The notes: generated from the letters alone by a model not told the origin. Shown: positions 1-9,401, numbered from the stretch's first letter. The stretch is 64,000 nucleotides of DNA from Afipia sp. 64-13 (GCA_001897755.1 MKUJ01000003.1:31754-95753), one strand, 5' to 3'. Program-made: numbers and translations.

Positions 1-74
1 TCATCGAGACCGTGTGGGGCCGCGGCTACGTGCTGCGCGAACCGCACGAAGACGAGGCCCGCATTCCTGCCTGA
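1..74 (+). CDS. ctrA: CtrA cell-cycle response regulator, C-terminal fragment
   Basis: Only the last 23 codons lie in the window; the frame opens at base 3 and ends at a TGA at 72-74. The peptide contains ETVWGRGYVLREP, the winged-helix recognition end typical of OmpR/PhoB-family regulators and, in this exact form, of alphaproteobacterial CtrA. CtrA is the master cell-cycle transcription factor phosphorylated through CckA and ChpT. The call is supported by a ChpT-like gene at 7692-8333, with the chemotaxis genes between. The upstream receiver domain is outside the window, so another OmpR-type regulator is not formally excluded. Confidence 0.82.
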   Translation, partial: IETVWGRGYVLREPHEDEARIPA

Positions 75-103
75 CGTCTCCTCCTGCTCCATGGCCACCT
101 GAA

Positions 104-131
104 CCCCGCCGCGAATGGCGGGGGTTTTGTT
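104..131 (+). terminator. Rho-independent terminator after ctrA
   Basis: A 7-bp GC stem (CCCCGCC with GGCGGGG) and a 6-nt loop are followed by GTTTTGTTTG, 30 nt past the ctrA stop. This is a classic intrinsic terminator for plus-strand transcription. Confidence 0.8.
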
Positions 132-322
132 TGCGGATCCGTCATTTCGCTGCAAACCGCCATGACGGCAAACGGCAAAAAGGGCCGCCGCAGGCGACCC
201 TTGTCAGCAAACTCACGATGCCCGAGCGCAACAATCCGGAATTGAACGGATCGCGATGCCGGGCAGCTACGAGACCTGGCGCACGCAGGCTTCTACCTTT
301 GCGCCCGGTCCGGCACCGCTCC

Positions 323-1513
323 TTACATCAGCGTCTGACGCGCCAGTTCGTTCAGCGCCTCCAGCACCTCCTGCGACGCCGCCTCGAGCTTGTGGAAGTG
401 CGCCATGCCGTCGTCGAGCTGATGGGCCTCGAAATGTTTGGCGGCCTCGATGCCATGATAATGCACCTTCTTGTGCGGCGTTTCGATCGCCGCGAAGGAC
501 GGCAGATTCCTCATGCGGTTGTCAGGGCTATAATACCACTTACCGAGCCGGCACAGGGTATGGTCGGTCAGCTCCGATGCCTTCAGATCAGAGCGTCCGA
601 ACGCCATGTCGAGCAACCGCTTCTTCCAGATCAGGTGGTCGGCCTTGGCGAGGAAAATGACCTTGTTCTCGATATCCTTGGCGGCGAGTTCAGCGCGCCA
701 ATTCTCGATGAGCTGCACGCTGCGATCGGACTGATCGGCGAGGTGCTCGACCGCTTCCAGGTTGTTGGTGCTCTGGTCCTTGACCACCGACATGTGCCGC
801 GACAACTGCCCGACCGCGAGCTTCTGCTGCGAAATGATATCGGCGAGCTCGGCCACCTTGTCGGAGATCGAGGTTGCGTTGTGGTTGATGCCCTCGAAGC
901 GCTGGCCGACATTCTCGGCCAGACTCACCACCGTATCGACCGCGTCCTGCGACTTGGTGACCGAGTCGATGACCTGCGAGAACGCGGAGCCGAGCGTGTC
1001 GATCTGCTTGCGGATGACGTCGGTCGAGTCGCTGGTCTGGCGCGACAGCGATTTCACCTCGCCCGCCACCACGGCAAAGCCGCGGCCGTGTTCGCCGGCC
1101 CGCGCCGCCTCGATGGTGGCATTGAGTGCCAGCAGATTGGTCTGCGCCGCGATCTTCGAGATCAGATCGACCACCTTGCCGAGATTGGACACGATCTCGC
1201 GTAATTCCTCGGTCTTGCCGGCGATGGCGCCGAAGGTCTGGCGGGTCTCCAGAATCTGGTTGCGCAGGCTGGACAGCCCGTCGAGACCCTCGCCGGTCAA
1301 TTGGCTGGACTCACGCGCAGATTGCGACGATCGCTGCGCGGAGTCCTCGATCTCGCCGATGGAAATGGACAATTCCTCAATCGCACCGGCCATCGAGGTG
1401 GCGGCGCTCTGGATGCCGCGGCCGTAGGACAGAATGTTGACGGTCGTGACACTCACGTCGACCGACGACATGCTGAGGTCGACGACATTGCTGAGAATAT
1501 CTTTTAACTGCAT
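323..1513 (-). CDS. Soluble methyl-accepting chemotaxis protein with C-terminal CZB zinc-binding domain
   Basis: This 396-residue chemoreceptor has no transmembrane segment, so it should be cytoplasmic. Residues about 40-270 form the coiled-coil signalling domain; the conserved hairpin tip lies at about 120-157 ([20 protein letters not shown]). Residues about 285-395 form a chemoreceptor zinc-binding (CZB) domain with the expected ligands H293, C321 (CRLGKW), H347 and H351 (HKKVH). CZB domains bind zinc and in known cases sense zinc or oxidants such as hypochlorite. The gene is the last of the minus-strand run cheA-W-Y-B-R, about 300 nt after cheR, so it may have its own promoter. The ligand is inferred from the family, not from this sequence. 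Confidence 0.93.
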   Translation of the reverse strand: MQLKDILSNVVDLSMSSVDVSVTTVNILSYGRGIQSAATSMAGAIEELSISIGEIEDSAQRSSQSARESSQLTGEGLDGLSSLRNQILETRQTFGAIAGKTEELREIVSNLGKVVDLISKIAAQTNLLALNATIEAARAGEHGRGFAVVAGEVKSLSRQTSDSTDVIRKQIDTLGSAFSQVIDSVTKSQDAVDTVVSLAENVGQRFEGINHNATSISDKVAELADIISQQKLAVGQLSRHMSVVKDQSTNNLEAVEHLADQSDRSVQLIENWRAELAAKDIENKVIFLAKADHLIWKKRLLDMAFGRSDLKASELTDHTLCRLGKWYYSPDNRMRNLPSFAAIETPHKKVHYHGIEAAKHFEAHQLDDGMAHFHKLEAASQEVLEALNELARQTLM

Positions 1514-1816
1514 ATGAAGGCTCGACTCGTAAGTGGCAAAATAACACTATGATGCCGCCCCGCTTAACGCTCCATTAACTCTAAAAGCCTGCGGCCTGCC
1601 TTTCTGGAAGATTCTTTTGCGGTGCCCCCTTACGGCAGGCGCAGACGCGATAGCCAGCGCTGTCCACCCAACCGCCCGGCCCCGCACCAGACGATCGCAG
1701 GCGCGATACAACACCGGCACACAACACCGGCACGATGCGACAAGGAAAAGGTTCGCTTTGCGCGAGGCTTGATGCCTCGCCGCTGCGACCGACCCGGATT
1801 TTTATGCGTCCGACGC
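1514..1816. other. Intergenic stretch between the chemoreceptor and cheR, no gene seen
   Basis: About 300 bases between the end of cheR and the start of the CZB chemoreceptor. Open frames here are extensions or shadows of cheR with no recognisable product. It should contain the promoter of the chemoreceptor if that gene is not simply read through from cheR. Confidence 0.5.
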
Positions 1817-2695
1817 TCAGCGCACCGCAGCAGCGGCACGGGCGCCCAGCGCCATCCCCGGCACCAGGCTGGGCGATGCGACCGACTCGGTCCGCGGCAC
1901 ATAAAGACCGCGGCGCTGCGGGCAGGGCCGGTACGCATCGGTCAGGCCGACCACCGTCTCGGCCGCGCCGAGGAAGAGATAGCCGTCCGGCTCGTTGACC
2001 TTGAGCAGGCGGCTGAAGATCGCAGCCTTGGTCTGCTGGTCGAAATAGATCAGCACGTTGCGGCAGAAGATGACATCGAAGACGCCGAGGCTGCTGAAAT
2101 CATGCAGCAGGTTCAACTGGCGGAAATTCACCATCGCCCGGATCTCGGGGCTGATCTGCCAGCTTTCGCCGACCTGCTTGAAATGCGTCACCAGCTTCTG
2201 GATCGGCAGGCCGCGCTGGACTTCGAACTGGCTGTAGATGCCGGACTTGCACTTCTCCAGCACCTCCTGCGACAGATCGGTGGCGACGATCTCCACCCGC
2301 CAGCCGGCAAGCGCCGCGCCCATATCCTTCAGGATCATCGCAAGCGAATACGGCTCCTGCCCGGTGGAGGCCGCCGCGCACCAGATCCGCAGGCTCCTGC
2401 GCGTCGCACGCGCCTTGAGCAGATCCGGAATGACCGAATCCTTGAAATGATCGAACGGAATCTTGTCGCGGAAAAAGAACGTCTCGTTCGTCGTCATCGC
2501 CTCGACGACGTCGCGAATCGTGCTCTCGGCGCCGTTGCGCATTTTCGCCACGAGTTCGCCGAGGCTGGCGAGGCCCGCCTTGCGCGCCACCGGCAAAAGC
2601 CTGCTCTCGACAAGATACTGCTTGTCGTCGGAAAGAATGAGGCCCGATCTGTCTTTCAGGAGCTTTCGTAAATAATCGTACTCGACTTGATTCAC
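1817..2695 (-). CDS. cheR: Chemotaxis protein methyltransferase CheR
   Basis: CheR methylates glutamates on chemoreceptors with S-adenosylmethionine, setting receptor gain during adaptation. The 292-residue product has the N-terminal all-alpha CheR domain (about 1-75) and a Rossmann-type methyltransferase domain with the SAM-binding segment [16 protein letters not shown] (about 105-120) and FCRNVLIYF later. I place the start at the GTG at 2695: it overlaps the cheB stop as GTGA and has GGGAG six bases upstream. A longer ATG frame from 2764 would run 72 bases into cheB and has no such support. Translational coupling to cheB is therefore likely. Confidence 0.95.
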   Translation of the reverse strand: MNQVEYDYLRKLLKDRSGLILSDDKQYLVESRLLPVARKAGLASLGELVAKMRNGAESTIRDVVEAMTTNETFFFRDKIPFDHFKDSVIPDLLKARATRRSLRIWCAAASTGQEPYSLAMILKDMGAALAGWRVEIVATDLSQEVLEKCKSGIYSQFEVQRGLPIQKLVTHFKQVGESWQISPEIRAMVNFRQLNLLHDFSSLGVFDVIFCRNVLIYFDQQTKAAIFSRLLKVNEPDGYLFLGAAETVVGLTDAYRPCPQRRGLYVPRTESVASPSLVPGMALGARAAAAVR

Positions 2696-3855
2696 GAAAT
2701 ATCTCCCTGAAATAATTTTTGTACTTTCTGCGCAATCTGATTGAGCGGCAGCACCGCAGAGCAAATTCCTGCTTGAGCCGCCGAACCCGGCATGCCCCAG
2801 ACCACGCTGCTCGCCTCGTCCTGAGCGATCACGTTGCCGCCGGCAGCCACGATGTCCTTGCCACCGCGCATGCCGTCCGACCCCATACCGGTGAGAATGA
2901 CGGCCAGGATATCGCCCTGCCAGACACTGATCGCCGACATGAACATCGGATCGACGGCCGGCTTGCAGAAATTCACCTGCGGGCCGTCATCGAGTGCGAT
3001 CACCACGTTGGCGCCCTGGCGCGCCACTCGCATGTGCAGACCGCCCGGCGCGACATAGACCCGCCCCGCCTTGACGATCTCGCCGTCGACCGCTTCGCCG
3101 ACCGGACGATTGCTGACGCGCGTCAGATGCTCCGCCAGAATGGTGGTGAAGGTCGGCGGCATATGCTGGGTCACCAGCACCGGAACGCGATCGATCACCG
3201 GACGCAATTCGGTGATGACTGTCATCAGTGCCTGCGGACCGCCAGTGGAGGAGCCGATTAACAGCGCGCGGGGCATCGACCTGGCAAACGGACGCAGCGC
3301 GATCTTCGCCGGCCCGTTCTGAACGGGAGCGACGGCAGGAGCCGCAAGCGCCGAGCGCATGGTCGGTGCGAGCGGCGGGCTGGCCACCGCGGCGCGCCGG
3401 CGCAGGCGCGTGCCAAAGGAACGGATTTTCAGAATCAGATCATGCTTGAAGACATCGACCGTGCCGCTCTCGCGCGTGCTTTCCGGCTTCGGGATATAAT
3501 CGCTGGCGCCCAGCGAGAGCGCCTTCAGGCTGACTTCCGCGTTGCGGCGGGTCAGCGTCGACGCCATGATCACGACGAGATCGCGCTTCTTCGCCAGCAG
3601 CAACGGCAGCGCGGTGATGCCGTCCATATCCGGCATCTCGACATCCAGCACCATCACGTCGGGCATCACGCGCTCGAGCTGGTTGACGGCATCGAGGCCG
3701 GTGCGCACCGAGGCCGCGACAGCCATATCGGGCTCGGCTTCGATCCAGCGCGAGATCATGCCGCGGATCACCGCGGAATCGTCAACGACCATCACCCGAA
3801 GCGGTTCGACCTGCGTCAGGCCTGGATTCGTGGACGCGACGACATCAACACTCAT
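2692..3855 (-). CDS. cheB: Chemotaxis response regulator protein-glutamate methylesterase CheB
   Basis: CheB removes methyl groups from (or deamidates) chemoreceptors when phosphorylated by CheA. The 387-residue protein has a receiver domain (about 18-140) with the acidic pair D25/D26 and phospho-acceptor D71 in [14 protein letters not shown] linker precedes the methylesterase domain (about 190-383). Its catalytic triad is visible as S203 in [10 protein letters not shown]231 in TQHMP and D327 in LTGMGSDG. It sits between cheY and cheR in one minus-strand run and overlaps cheR by four bases. Confidence 0.97.
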   Translation of the reverse strand: MSVDVVASTNPGLTQVEPLRVMVVDDSAVIRGMISRWIEAEPDMAVAASVRTGLDAVNQLERVMPDVMVLDVEMPDMDGITALPLLLAKKRDLVVIMASTLTRRNAEVSLKALSLGASDYIPKPESTRESGTVDVFKHDLILKIRSFGTRLRRRAAVASPPLAPTMRSALAAPAVAPVQNGPAKIALRPFARSMPRALLIGSSTGGPQALMTVITELRPVIDRVPVLVTQHMPPTFTTILAEHLTRVSNRPVGEAVDGEIVKAGRVYVAPGGLHMRVARQGANVVIALDDGPQVNFCKPAVDPMFMSAISVWQGDILAVILTGMGSDGMRGGKDIVAAGGNVIAQDEASSVVWGMPGSAAQAGICSAVLPLNQIAQKVQKLFQGDIS

Positions 3856-3926
3856 AACTTACCAGCTTCACGCAGACGGACTCAAAAACCGGGGCGGCGT
3901 ATGCCGTCCCGTGCGGAGGGCCGGCT

Positions 3927-4292
3927 TCAGATCAGGCCGACTTCCTGGAACTTCGCGGTGACGATTTCCTTGTCGAACGGCTTCATGATGTATTCGTTCG
4001 CACCGGCATGAAGCGCACGCGCAATATGCGCCACGTCGTTCTCCGTGGTGCAGAACACCACCTTCGGCTGGTCGCCGCCGGGCATCATGCGCATGTTGCG
4101 CAGGAAATCGAGACCATCCATCACCGGCATATTCCAGTCCAGCAGGATCGCCTCGGGCATGCCGCGCTTGCAGACCTCGAGAGCCTTCTCGCCGTCCTCG
4201 GCCTCGAGAATGCTGAAATCCAGCCCTTCGAGAATCCGCCTCGCCACCTTGCGGATCACGCTGGAGTCATCGACAACGAGACATGTCTTCAT
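3927..4292 (-). CDS. cheY: Single-domain chemotaxis response regulator CheY
   Basis: A 121-residue stand-alone receiver domain, the usual CheY length. The acidic pocket is D8/D9 (LVVDDSS), the phospho-acceptor is D52 (LLDWNMPVMDG), and the conserved lysine is in IMKPFDKE near the C-terminus. When phosphorylated by CheA, CheY binds the flagellar switch or acts as a phosphate sink. The start at 4292 has AGAGG upstream; the in-frame extension to 4388 encodes a basic, non-conserved leader and overlaps cheW, so I rejected it. Which output it serves is unknown, because no flagellar genes are in the window. Confidence 0.94.
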   Translation of the reverse strand: MKTCLVVDDSSVIRKVARRILEGLDFSILEAEDGEKALEVCKRGMPEAILLDWNMPVMDGLDFLRNMRMMPGGDQPKVVFCTTENDVAHIARALHAGANEYIMKPFDKEIVTAKFQEVGLI

Positions 4293-4341
4293 ACTGGCCT
4301 CTGTTTTTCTCGAACCCGTTCGGGCCCGTTTTTCCTGATCG

Positions 4342-4812
4342 TTACGCCGCCATCGCGTCCGGCGCGATCTCCAGCACACGGTCGACATCGAGCACCACCA
4401 TCAGCTGGCCCTCCAGCCGATAGATACCGCCGGCGACTTTCTCCATACGGCGATCGAGATTGGCCGGATTCATTTCGCGGGCATCGTCCGACAGCTTCAT
4501 GACCTCGCCGATCGAATCGATCAGCAGGCCATAGGATTCTCCGCGATGATCGACGCCGACCGCCATCGGCGGACGTCCGTTTTCATGCTTGGGCAGACCG
4601 AGCCGCGCGCGCATGTCGATCGCGGTGACGATGCGGCCGCGCAGATTGAGCAGGCCCGCGACATCGTCTCCCGCCAGCGGCACCCGCGTCAGCCGCTCCG
4701 GCATGAACACGTCCTGCACGCGCGCGATCGGCAGGCCGAACAATTGGCCGCCGATCACGGCGGTGACGTATTCGGTGATTCCGGACTCGGCGTTATCCAT
4801 TGGGGTGCTCAT
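4342..4812 (-). CDS. cheW: Chemotaxis coupling protein CheW
   Basis: CheW bridges chemoreceptors and the CheA kinase. The 156-residue protein is essentially one CheW (SH3-like double barrel) domain, with the typical early segment GGQLFGLPIARVQDVF, then LLNLRGRIVTAIDMRARLG and SYGLLIDSIGEV, and an ending of the form LMVVLDVDRVLE. It lies 10 bases after the cheA stop and about 50 bases before cheY, so it is co-transcribed with them. Confidence 0.95.
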   Translation of the reverse strand: MSTPMDNAESGITEYVTAVIGGQLFGLPIARVQDVFMPERLTRVPLAGDDVAGLLNLRGRIVTAIDMRARLGLPKHENGRPPMAVGVDHRGESYGLLIDSIGEVMKLSDDAREMNPANLDRRMEKVAGGIYRLEGQLMVVLDVDRVLEIAPDAMAA

Positions 4813-4822
4813 TATGTCGTCC

Positions 4823-7522
4823 TTACGCCGCGCGGCTGATGTGAGAAGTCTGTTCCTTGAGCGCCGCGATCAACCCGGGCCGATCGAACTTGGCGACGTA
4901 ATCGTGGAAGCCGACCTGCCGTCCGCGCTCGATCGCGGCCGGCGAGACCACCGACGACAGCGCGATGATCGGCATGCCTGCGGTGCGCTGGTCGGCGCGA
5001 ATGGCTTCGGCGAATTCGAAGCCGTTCATGTCGGGCATCTCGATGTCGGTCAGGATTACATTGAACTGCCGGCCGGAACGCAGCACGTTGAGGCCTTCGG
5101 TGCCGCTGTTGGCGGTGGCGACGCGATATCCCGCCGCCTTGAGCACCGGCGCCAGCATGTTGCGGAAGAAGGCCGAGTCGTCGACCAGCAGGACGTCCTG
5201 CGCGGTTGGCGAAACACGGATATCCTTGCGGATGAACCAGTCGGCGAACGCCATCGGCAGGAAATGACCGACATCGATCACCTCGGTCGCCTGTCCCTTG
5301 ATCACGGCGGAGCCCAGAATGCCATCCTGCGCGCTCGCGACCTCGATATTGAGGTTCTCCTCGACGATATCGATGATCTCGTCGACCACGAGGCCCATCG
5401 AGCGACCGTCATCGACGAACACCAGAATCGGCTGCACGCCCTCGCTGCGGATGGTCACGCCATCCATCTGCACCAGCGGCATCAACTGGTCGCGATACTG
5501 CACCATATGGCGGCCGTTGGAGCGTTCGATCTTTTCGACGGCAAGCTCCTCGAGGCGCGTGACCAGCGCGAGCGGCACCGCCTTGGGATAGCTGGTCCCG
5601 GCGTTGAAGACGAGAAGCGAGGTGAGCTGCTCGGTACCGGCGGCCCGCGCCGCGGCGGTCTCGTCGGAGACTTCGTTGTGAGCGGCGATCGAGTTGCCGA
5701 CCGACTGCGAAATGCCGTTCGGGTCGATGATCATGATCACCGCGCCGTCGCCGAGAATGGTGTTGCCCGAGAACATGCCGATGTGACGCAGCTTGGTCGA
5801 CATCGGCTTGACCACGATTTCCTCGGTGTGGAACACGCCGTCGACCACGATGCCGAAAGTCTGGCTGCCGACCTGCATCACAACGATGAAGCCGTTCTCC
5901 GGATCACTGGCCTGGCCGTCGTCGATGTTCAGAAGTTTCTTCAGGTGCAGCAGCGGCAGCAGCTTGTTGCGCAGGCGCAGCACCGGGGTGTCCTTGATCC
6001 GCTCGATGCGGTGCTCGGAATTGGCGCGGGCGCGCACCAGTTCGACCACCGAAATCTGCGGAATCGCGAAGCGCTCGCCGGCGGCCTCGACGATCAGCGC
6101 GGAGACGATGGCGAGCGTCAGCGGAATCTTGATGGTGAAGCTCGAACCCTCGCCCGGCACCGACTTGACGTCGATATTGCCGCCGATCTGGTCGATGTTG
6201 TTGCGCACCACATCCATGCCGACGCCGCGGCCCGACACGCTGGTCACCGCCGCCGCAGTGGAGAAACCCGGCGCGAAGATGAATTTGTGGATCTGCGACT
6301 CGCTCATCTTCTCGAGTTCGCTTTCGGTCACGATCCCGTTCTGCAGCGCCTTTTCCTTGATCCGCTCGGTGTTGAGACCGCGGCCATTGTCGGCGATGCA
6401 GATGATGATGTGTCCGCCTTCATGATAGGCCGACACCCGGATGGTGCCCTGCTCGGGCTTGCCGGCGGCAAGACGTTCGGCCGTGCTTTCCAGCCCGTGA
6501 TCCGCCGAGTTGCGCACCATGTGCGTCAGCGGGTCCTTGATCAGATCGAGCACCTGACGATCGAGCTCGGTGTCGGCGCCATGCATCTCCAGCTCGATCT
6601 GCTTGCCGAGTTCGGCCGACAGGTCGCGCACGATGCGCGGCAGCTTCTGCCACGCATTGCCGATCGGCTGCATGCGCGTCTTCATCACGCCTTCCTGCAA
6701 CTCGGCGGTGACATTGGACAACCGCTGCAACGGCACCTTGAATTCGTTGTCCTCGTGACGGCGGCTGATTTCCAGCAACTGGTTACGGGTCAGAACGAGC
6801 TCCGAGACCATCGTCATCAGATGCTCGAGCGTATCGACGTTGACGCGAATGGACTGCGCGGAAACCTTGTCGGCATCCGAGGTCTCGCCCTCACCGGCTT
6901 TCTTGCCGGCCTTGGCGGCGGGTTTTGCCACGGGTTTGGCGGGAGCCGGCGCGGGCTGCGCCGCCGGAGCCGCCGCCGCGGGAACGATGGAGGGCGCGGC
7001 CACTTCGGTCTCGGTCTCGCGGAAGGCGCGTTCGAGTTCGTCCAGCGACACCTCGCCCGGACGCAGTTGGCGCTCCAGGGTCTGCGCGACCAGCGTGCCT
7101 TCGGTGACGGAGTTCTCCTGTGCGGCATCGGCGGCCATCGCCTTCATGCCGACCTCAACCATGTGATTGAGCGCATCGATCAGATCCGGATCGCTGCCTT
7201 CGGGCTCGGTCTCGTTGGCCTCGAGCTGGCCGAGAATGTCCTTGATGCGATCGATCGTCGCAAGGATCAGCGTCACGGCCTCGCCGGTCACCGGCATGCC
7301 GTCGCGGAATTTTCCCATCAGCGTTTCGGCGGCGTGCGCAAGCGCCTCCAGCCGCGGCAGGCCGAGGAAGCCGCAGGTCCCCTTGATGGTATGAACGAGT
7401 CGGAAGATGTTATCGAGAATCTTCGCGTTGTTGGGATCCTGCTCGAATTTGACCAGCTGATTGTCAACGGTATCGAGACTCTCGTTCGTCTCCGTGAGGA
7501 ATTCTCGCAGCAAATCGTCCAT
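4823..7522 (-). CDS. cheA: Hybrid chemotaxis histidine kinase CheA with two CheW-like domains and a C-terminal receiver
   Basis: The 899-residue kinase autophosphorylates on the Hpt histidine and passes phosphate to CheY and CheB. Visible order: Hpt domain (about 1-105, H44 in LVHTIKGTC); an Ala/Pro-rich linker (about 165-220); dimerisation helices (about 225-290); the HATPase domain with N-box N338 (HMVRNSADHG), G1 ADNGRGL and GRGVGMDVVR. A CheW-like regulatory domain follows (about 460-600), then a second CheW-like segment (about 630-760) and a receiver domain (about 775-895) with D781/D782 and phospho-acceptor D826. Enterobacterial CheA is about 650 residues, so the extra CheW-like and receiver domains are real additions. 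The plus strand opposite carries a 1001-codon open frame, which I judge a codon-bias shadow. Confidence 0.95.
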   Translation of the reverse strand: MDDLLREFLTETNESLDTVDNQLVKFEQDPNNAKILDNIFRLVHTIKGTCGFLGLPRLEALAHAAETLMGKFRDGMPVTGEAVTLILATIDRIKDILGQLEANETEPEGSDPDLIDALNHMVEVGMKAMAADAAQENSVTEGTLVAQTLERQLRPGEVSLDELERAFRETETEVAAPSIVPAAAAPAAQPAPAPAKPVAKPAAKAGKKAGEGETSDADKVSAQSIRVNVDTLEHLMTMVSELVLTRNQLLEISRRHEDNEFKVPLQRLSNVTAELQEGVMKTRMQPIGNAWQKLPRIVRDLSAELGKQIELEMHGADTELDRQVLDLIKDPLTHMVRNSADHGLESTAERLAAGKPEQGTIRVSAYHEGGHIIICIADNGRGLNTERIKEKALQNGIVTESELEKMSESQIHKFIFAPGFSTAAAVTSVSGRGVGMDVVRNNIDQIGGNIDVKSVPGEGSSFTIKIPLTLAIVSALIVEAAGERFAIPQISVVELVRARANSEHRIERIKDTPVLRLRNKLLPLLHLKKLLNIDDGQASDPENGFIVVMQVGSQTFGIVVDGVFHTEEIVVKPMSTKLRHIGMFSGNTILGDGAVIMIIDPNGISQSVGNSIAAHNEVSDETAAARAAGTEQLTSLLVFNAGTSYPKAVPLALVTRLEELAVEKIERSNGRHMVQYRDQLMPLVQMDGVTIRSEGVQPILVFVDDGRSMGLVVDEIIDIVEENLNIEVASAQDGILGSAVIKGQATEVIDVGHFLPMAFADWFIRKDIRVSPTAQDVLLVDDSAFFRNMLAPVLKAAGYRVATANSGTEGLNVLRSGRQFNVILTDIEMPDMNGFEFAEAIRADQRTAGMPIIALSSVVSPAAIERGRQVGFHDYVAKFDRPGLIAALKEQTSHISRAA

Positions 7523-7625
7523 GAAAACCAGCCTTCACGCAGGGGCGCAAACACGCCACGCCATATCCGGCCAGTTTCCATGCAAAGCGTTTAATAATGG
7601 TTGAGCAAAGGGAAAGGATGCGCCA

Positions 7626-7677
7626 AACAAATCGTTGCGGCGACATTCGGATCCGAATGTCGCCGCAACGATTTGTT
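7626..7677. repeat. Perfect 52-bp palindrome between chpT and cheA
   Basis: Two 26-base arms are exact reverse complements with no spacer, centred on GGATCC between 7651 and 7652; pairing ends at 7625/7678 (A opposite A). As RNA it would form a very stable hairpin with a four-base or smaller loop. It begins 15 bases after the chpT stop (minus strand) and is followed by a short T-rich stretch (ATTTGTTTGG). An intrinsic terminator of chpT or a bidirectional terminator is the simplest reading. A mobile palindromic repeat is the alternative. Confidence 0.9.
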
Positions 7678-7691
7678 AAGAACCGGGCGCG

Positions 7692-8333
7692 TCAGGACGC
7701 GGTGACGACCACCGCGTCGGTCTCCACCGCCAGCGCGATGGCAAGACCGCAATCCTGCGCCAGCAGCGCCGTGTAATAAGGCTGCACCGCATGCGCGGTG
7801 ACCGAGCCGGCATTGGCGAGGTTGAGCTGTTCGCTCATGTTGTGCGGCTCGCGGGCGTTCTGGCCGCTTGCGCGCACGCGAAAGCCCATGGTCTCGCCTT
7901 CGCCGAGCGGATCGGCGATCAGCTCGCCGCCGCGCGGGATCGCCTGCTGGGCGATCACCAGCATGTTCAGCAGCAGCTTCACCCGGTTCTTGGCCATGAA
8001 CATGTGCGGCAGATTCCAGGTCAGTTTGGTCTTGGCATCCTCCAGATGCCCCCGCGCCACCTTCTGCGCGTCGCCGAGATCGATCTGGGTCCCGGCGGAG
8101 CCCGCGGCGCCGTAGGCGATGCGGCAGAACTGCAGACGGGCGGAGGTGCTGGTCGCGCTCTTGCGGATCAGCTCAAGCGCGAATTCGCGATCCTCGGCCT
8201 TGTTGCTGCTGTCCATCACCTCGAGGCCGTTGACGATCGCGCCGACCGGGTTGATCAGGTCGTGACAGACCCGCGAGCACAGCAGGGCGGCAAGATCGAG
8301 AGCATCGGGGGCGAGGCCGGACGTGCCAGACAT
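7692..8333 (-). CDS. chpT: Histidine phosphotransferase ChpT
   Basis: ChpT carries phosphate from the hybrid kinase CckA to CtrA and CpdR. The 213-residue protein has the ChpT hallmark in its first helix, LLCSRVCHDLINPVGAIVNG, with phospho-histidine H24. A degenerate Bergerat-type C-terminal domain follows that lacks a proper ATP-binding G box, matching ChpT rather than a true kinase. The length fits the family (about 200-230). It lies directly upstream of the che operon and in the same window as ctrA. An in-frame downstream ATG is not preferred because the N-terminal helix is conserved. Confidence 0.9.
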   Translation of the reverse strand: MSGTSGLAPDALDLAALLCSRVCHDLINPVGAIVNGLEVMDSSNKAEDREFALELIRKSATSTSARLQFCRIAYGAAGSAGTQIDLGDAQKVARGHLEDAKTKLTWNLPHMFMAKNRVKLLLNMLVIAQQAIPRGGELIADPLGEGETMGFRVRASGQNAREPHNMSEQLNLANAGSVTAHAVQPYYTALLAQDCGLAIALAVETDAVVVTAS

Positions 8334-8521
8334 ACGGTTTTCCTGCTATTGATTGCGAAAAGAGCGGAGCGCGGAACTGACGCGGCGAATCATCAAGCCT
8401 ATGGATACACTGCGAATCCGGCCGCGGCCACCGAAGCGGCGCATTGACAACAGCCGATTGGGGATCCGATTGGACATGAGGGCACATCCGTCTTTCCGAC
8501 TGCCTGCCGACGGGCGCCGCG

Positions 8522-9376
8522 ATGGCTAGCCCGATTCCGCAGGGCGGACGCCAGGTCGATGCCGCCGCCGCGCGGGCGTTGATCGGGCCGCTGACCGCCC
8601 TCATCGCCAAAGCATGCGGCGCGGTCGCCGCCATCAACCGCCGCGCGATGAGCGTGGCCGACAAGGCTGACGGCTCGCCGGTCAGCGAGGCCGATCTCGT
8701 TGCCGACCGGATCATCGCCGAAGGGCTGGCGCAGATCGCGCCCGATATTCCCGCTTTGTCCGAGGAGCGCTGCCAGCCCGTCGCCATTCCGGCCGGTAGC
8801 AGTTTCTTCCTGATCGATCCGCTCGACGGCACAAGGGAGTTCATCGCCGGGCGCGGCGAGTTCACTATCAATCTCGCGCTGATCACCGATGGTGAGCCGC
8901 TGCTCGGCATTATCGGCGCCCCGGCCCTCGGCATGATCTGGCGCGCCATCGTCGGCGAGAGGGCCGAGCGGCTGCCGATCGGCGCCGACGGCGTGCCCGG
9001 GGCCGCCCAACCGATCCGGACCCGGCCGCATCCCGCACCCGGCCAGCCCTGGGTCGCCGGCGTCAGCCGGTCCCATGGCGATCCCCGCACCGAGGCTTTC
9101 ATCGTGGCCCGGCCCGGCGCGATCCGCGAAAGACTGGGCTCCGCCATCAAGCTGTGCCGGGTTGCCGAGGGGACCATCGATATCTATCCGCGCCTGTCGC
9201 CGACCTCGGAATGGGACGTCGCCGCCGGACATGCCATCGTTACCGCCGCGGGCGGCCACATCACCGACAGTGGCGGCGCGCCACTCCGGTTCGGGGCCCG
9301 GCCGGGCCACTATCTGGTGCCCGATTTTATCGCCTGGGGCGATCCGGCCGCCGCGGAAGCGTGGAAACGCCCTTAA
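8522..9376 (+). CDS. cysQ: 3'(2'),5'-bisphosphate nucleotidase, inositol monophosphatase family
   Basis: CysQ hydrolyses 3'-phosphoadenosine 5'-phosphate, a by-product of sulfate assimilation, to AMP. The 284-residue protein shows the family metal sites: E81/E82 after DIPALSEE, IDPLDGTREF (D99, D102) and, late, SEWDVAAGHAIVTAAGG. The TREF variant after DPLDG is characteristic of CysQ rather than of inositol monophosphatases, which have T-N-F/Y. It is divergent from chpT, with about 190 bases between, and is not obviously in an operon. Confidence 0.88.
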   Translation: MASPIPQGGRQVDAAAARALIGPLTALIAKACGAVAAINRRAMSVADKADGSPVSEADLVADRIIAEGLAQIAPDIPALSEERCQPVAIPAGSSFFLIDPLDGTREFIAGRGEFTINLALITDGEPLLGIIGAPALGMIWRAIVGERAERLPIGADGVPGAAQPIRTRPHPAPGQPWVAGVSRSHGDPRTEAFIVARPGAIRERLGSAIKLCRVAEGTIDIYPRLSPTSEWDVAAGHAIVTAAGGHITDSGGAPLRFGARPGHYLVPDFIAWGDPAAAEAWKRP

Positions 9377-9401
9377 AGCGACGCATGCCTTATTAGTAGT
9401 C

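Noticed and set aside
1622-2671. 349-codon plus-strand open frame opposite cheR
   Set aside because: Same shadow pattern; cheR on the minus strand has conserved motifs throughout.
4589-7594. 1001-codon open frame on the plus strand opposite cheA
   Set aside because: Its composition is His/Arg/Asp-rich and low-complexity, without domains; it mirrors the codon bias of the real cheA on the other strand.
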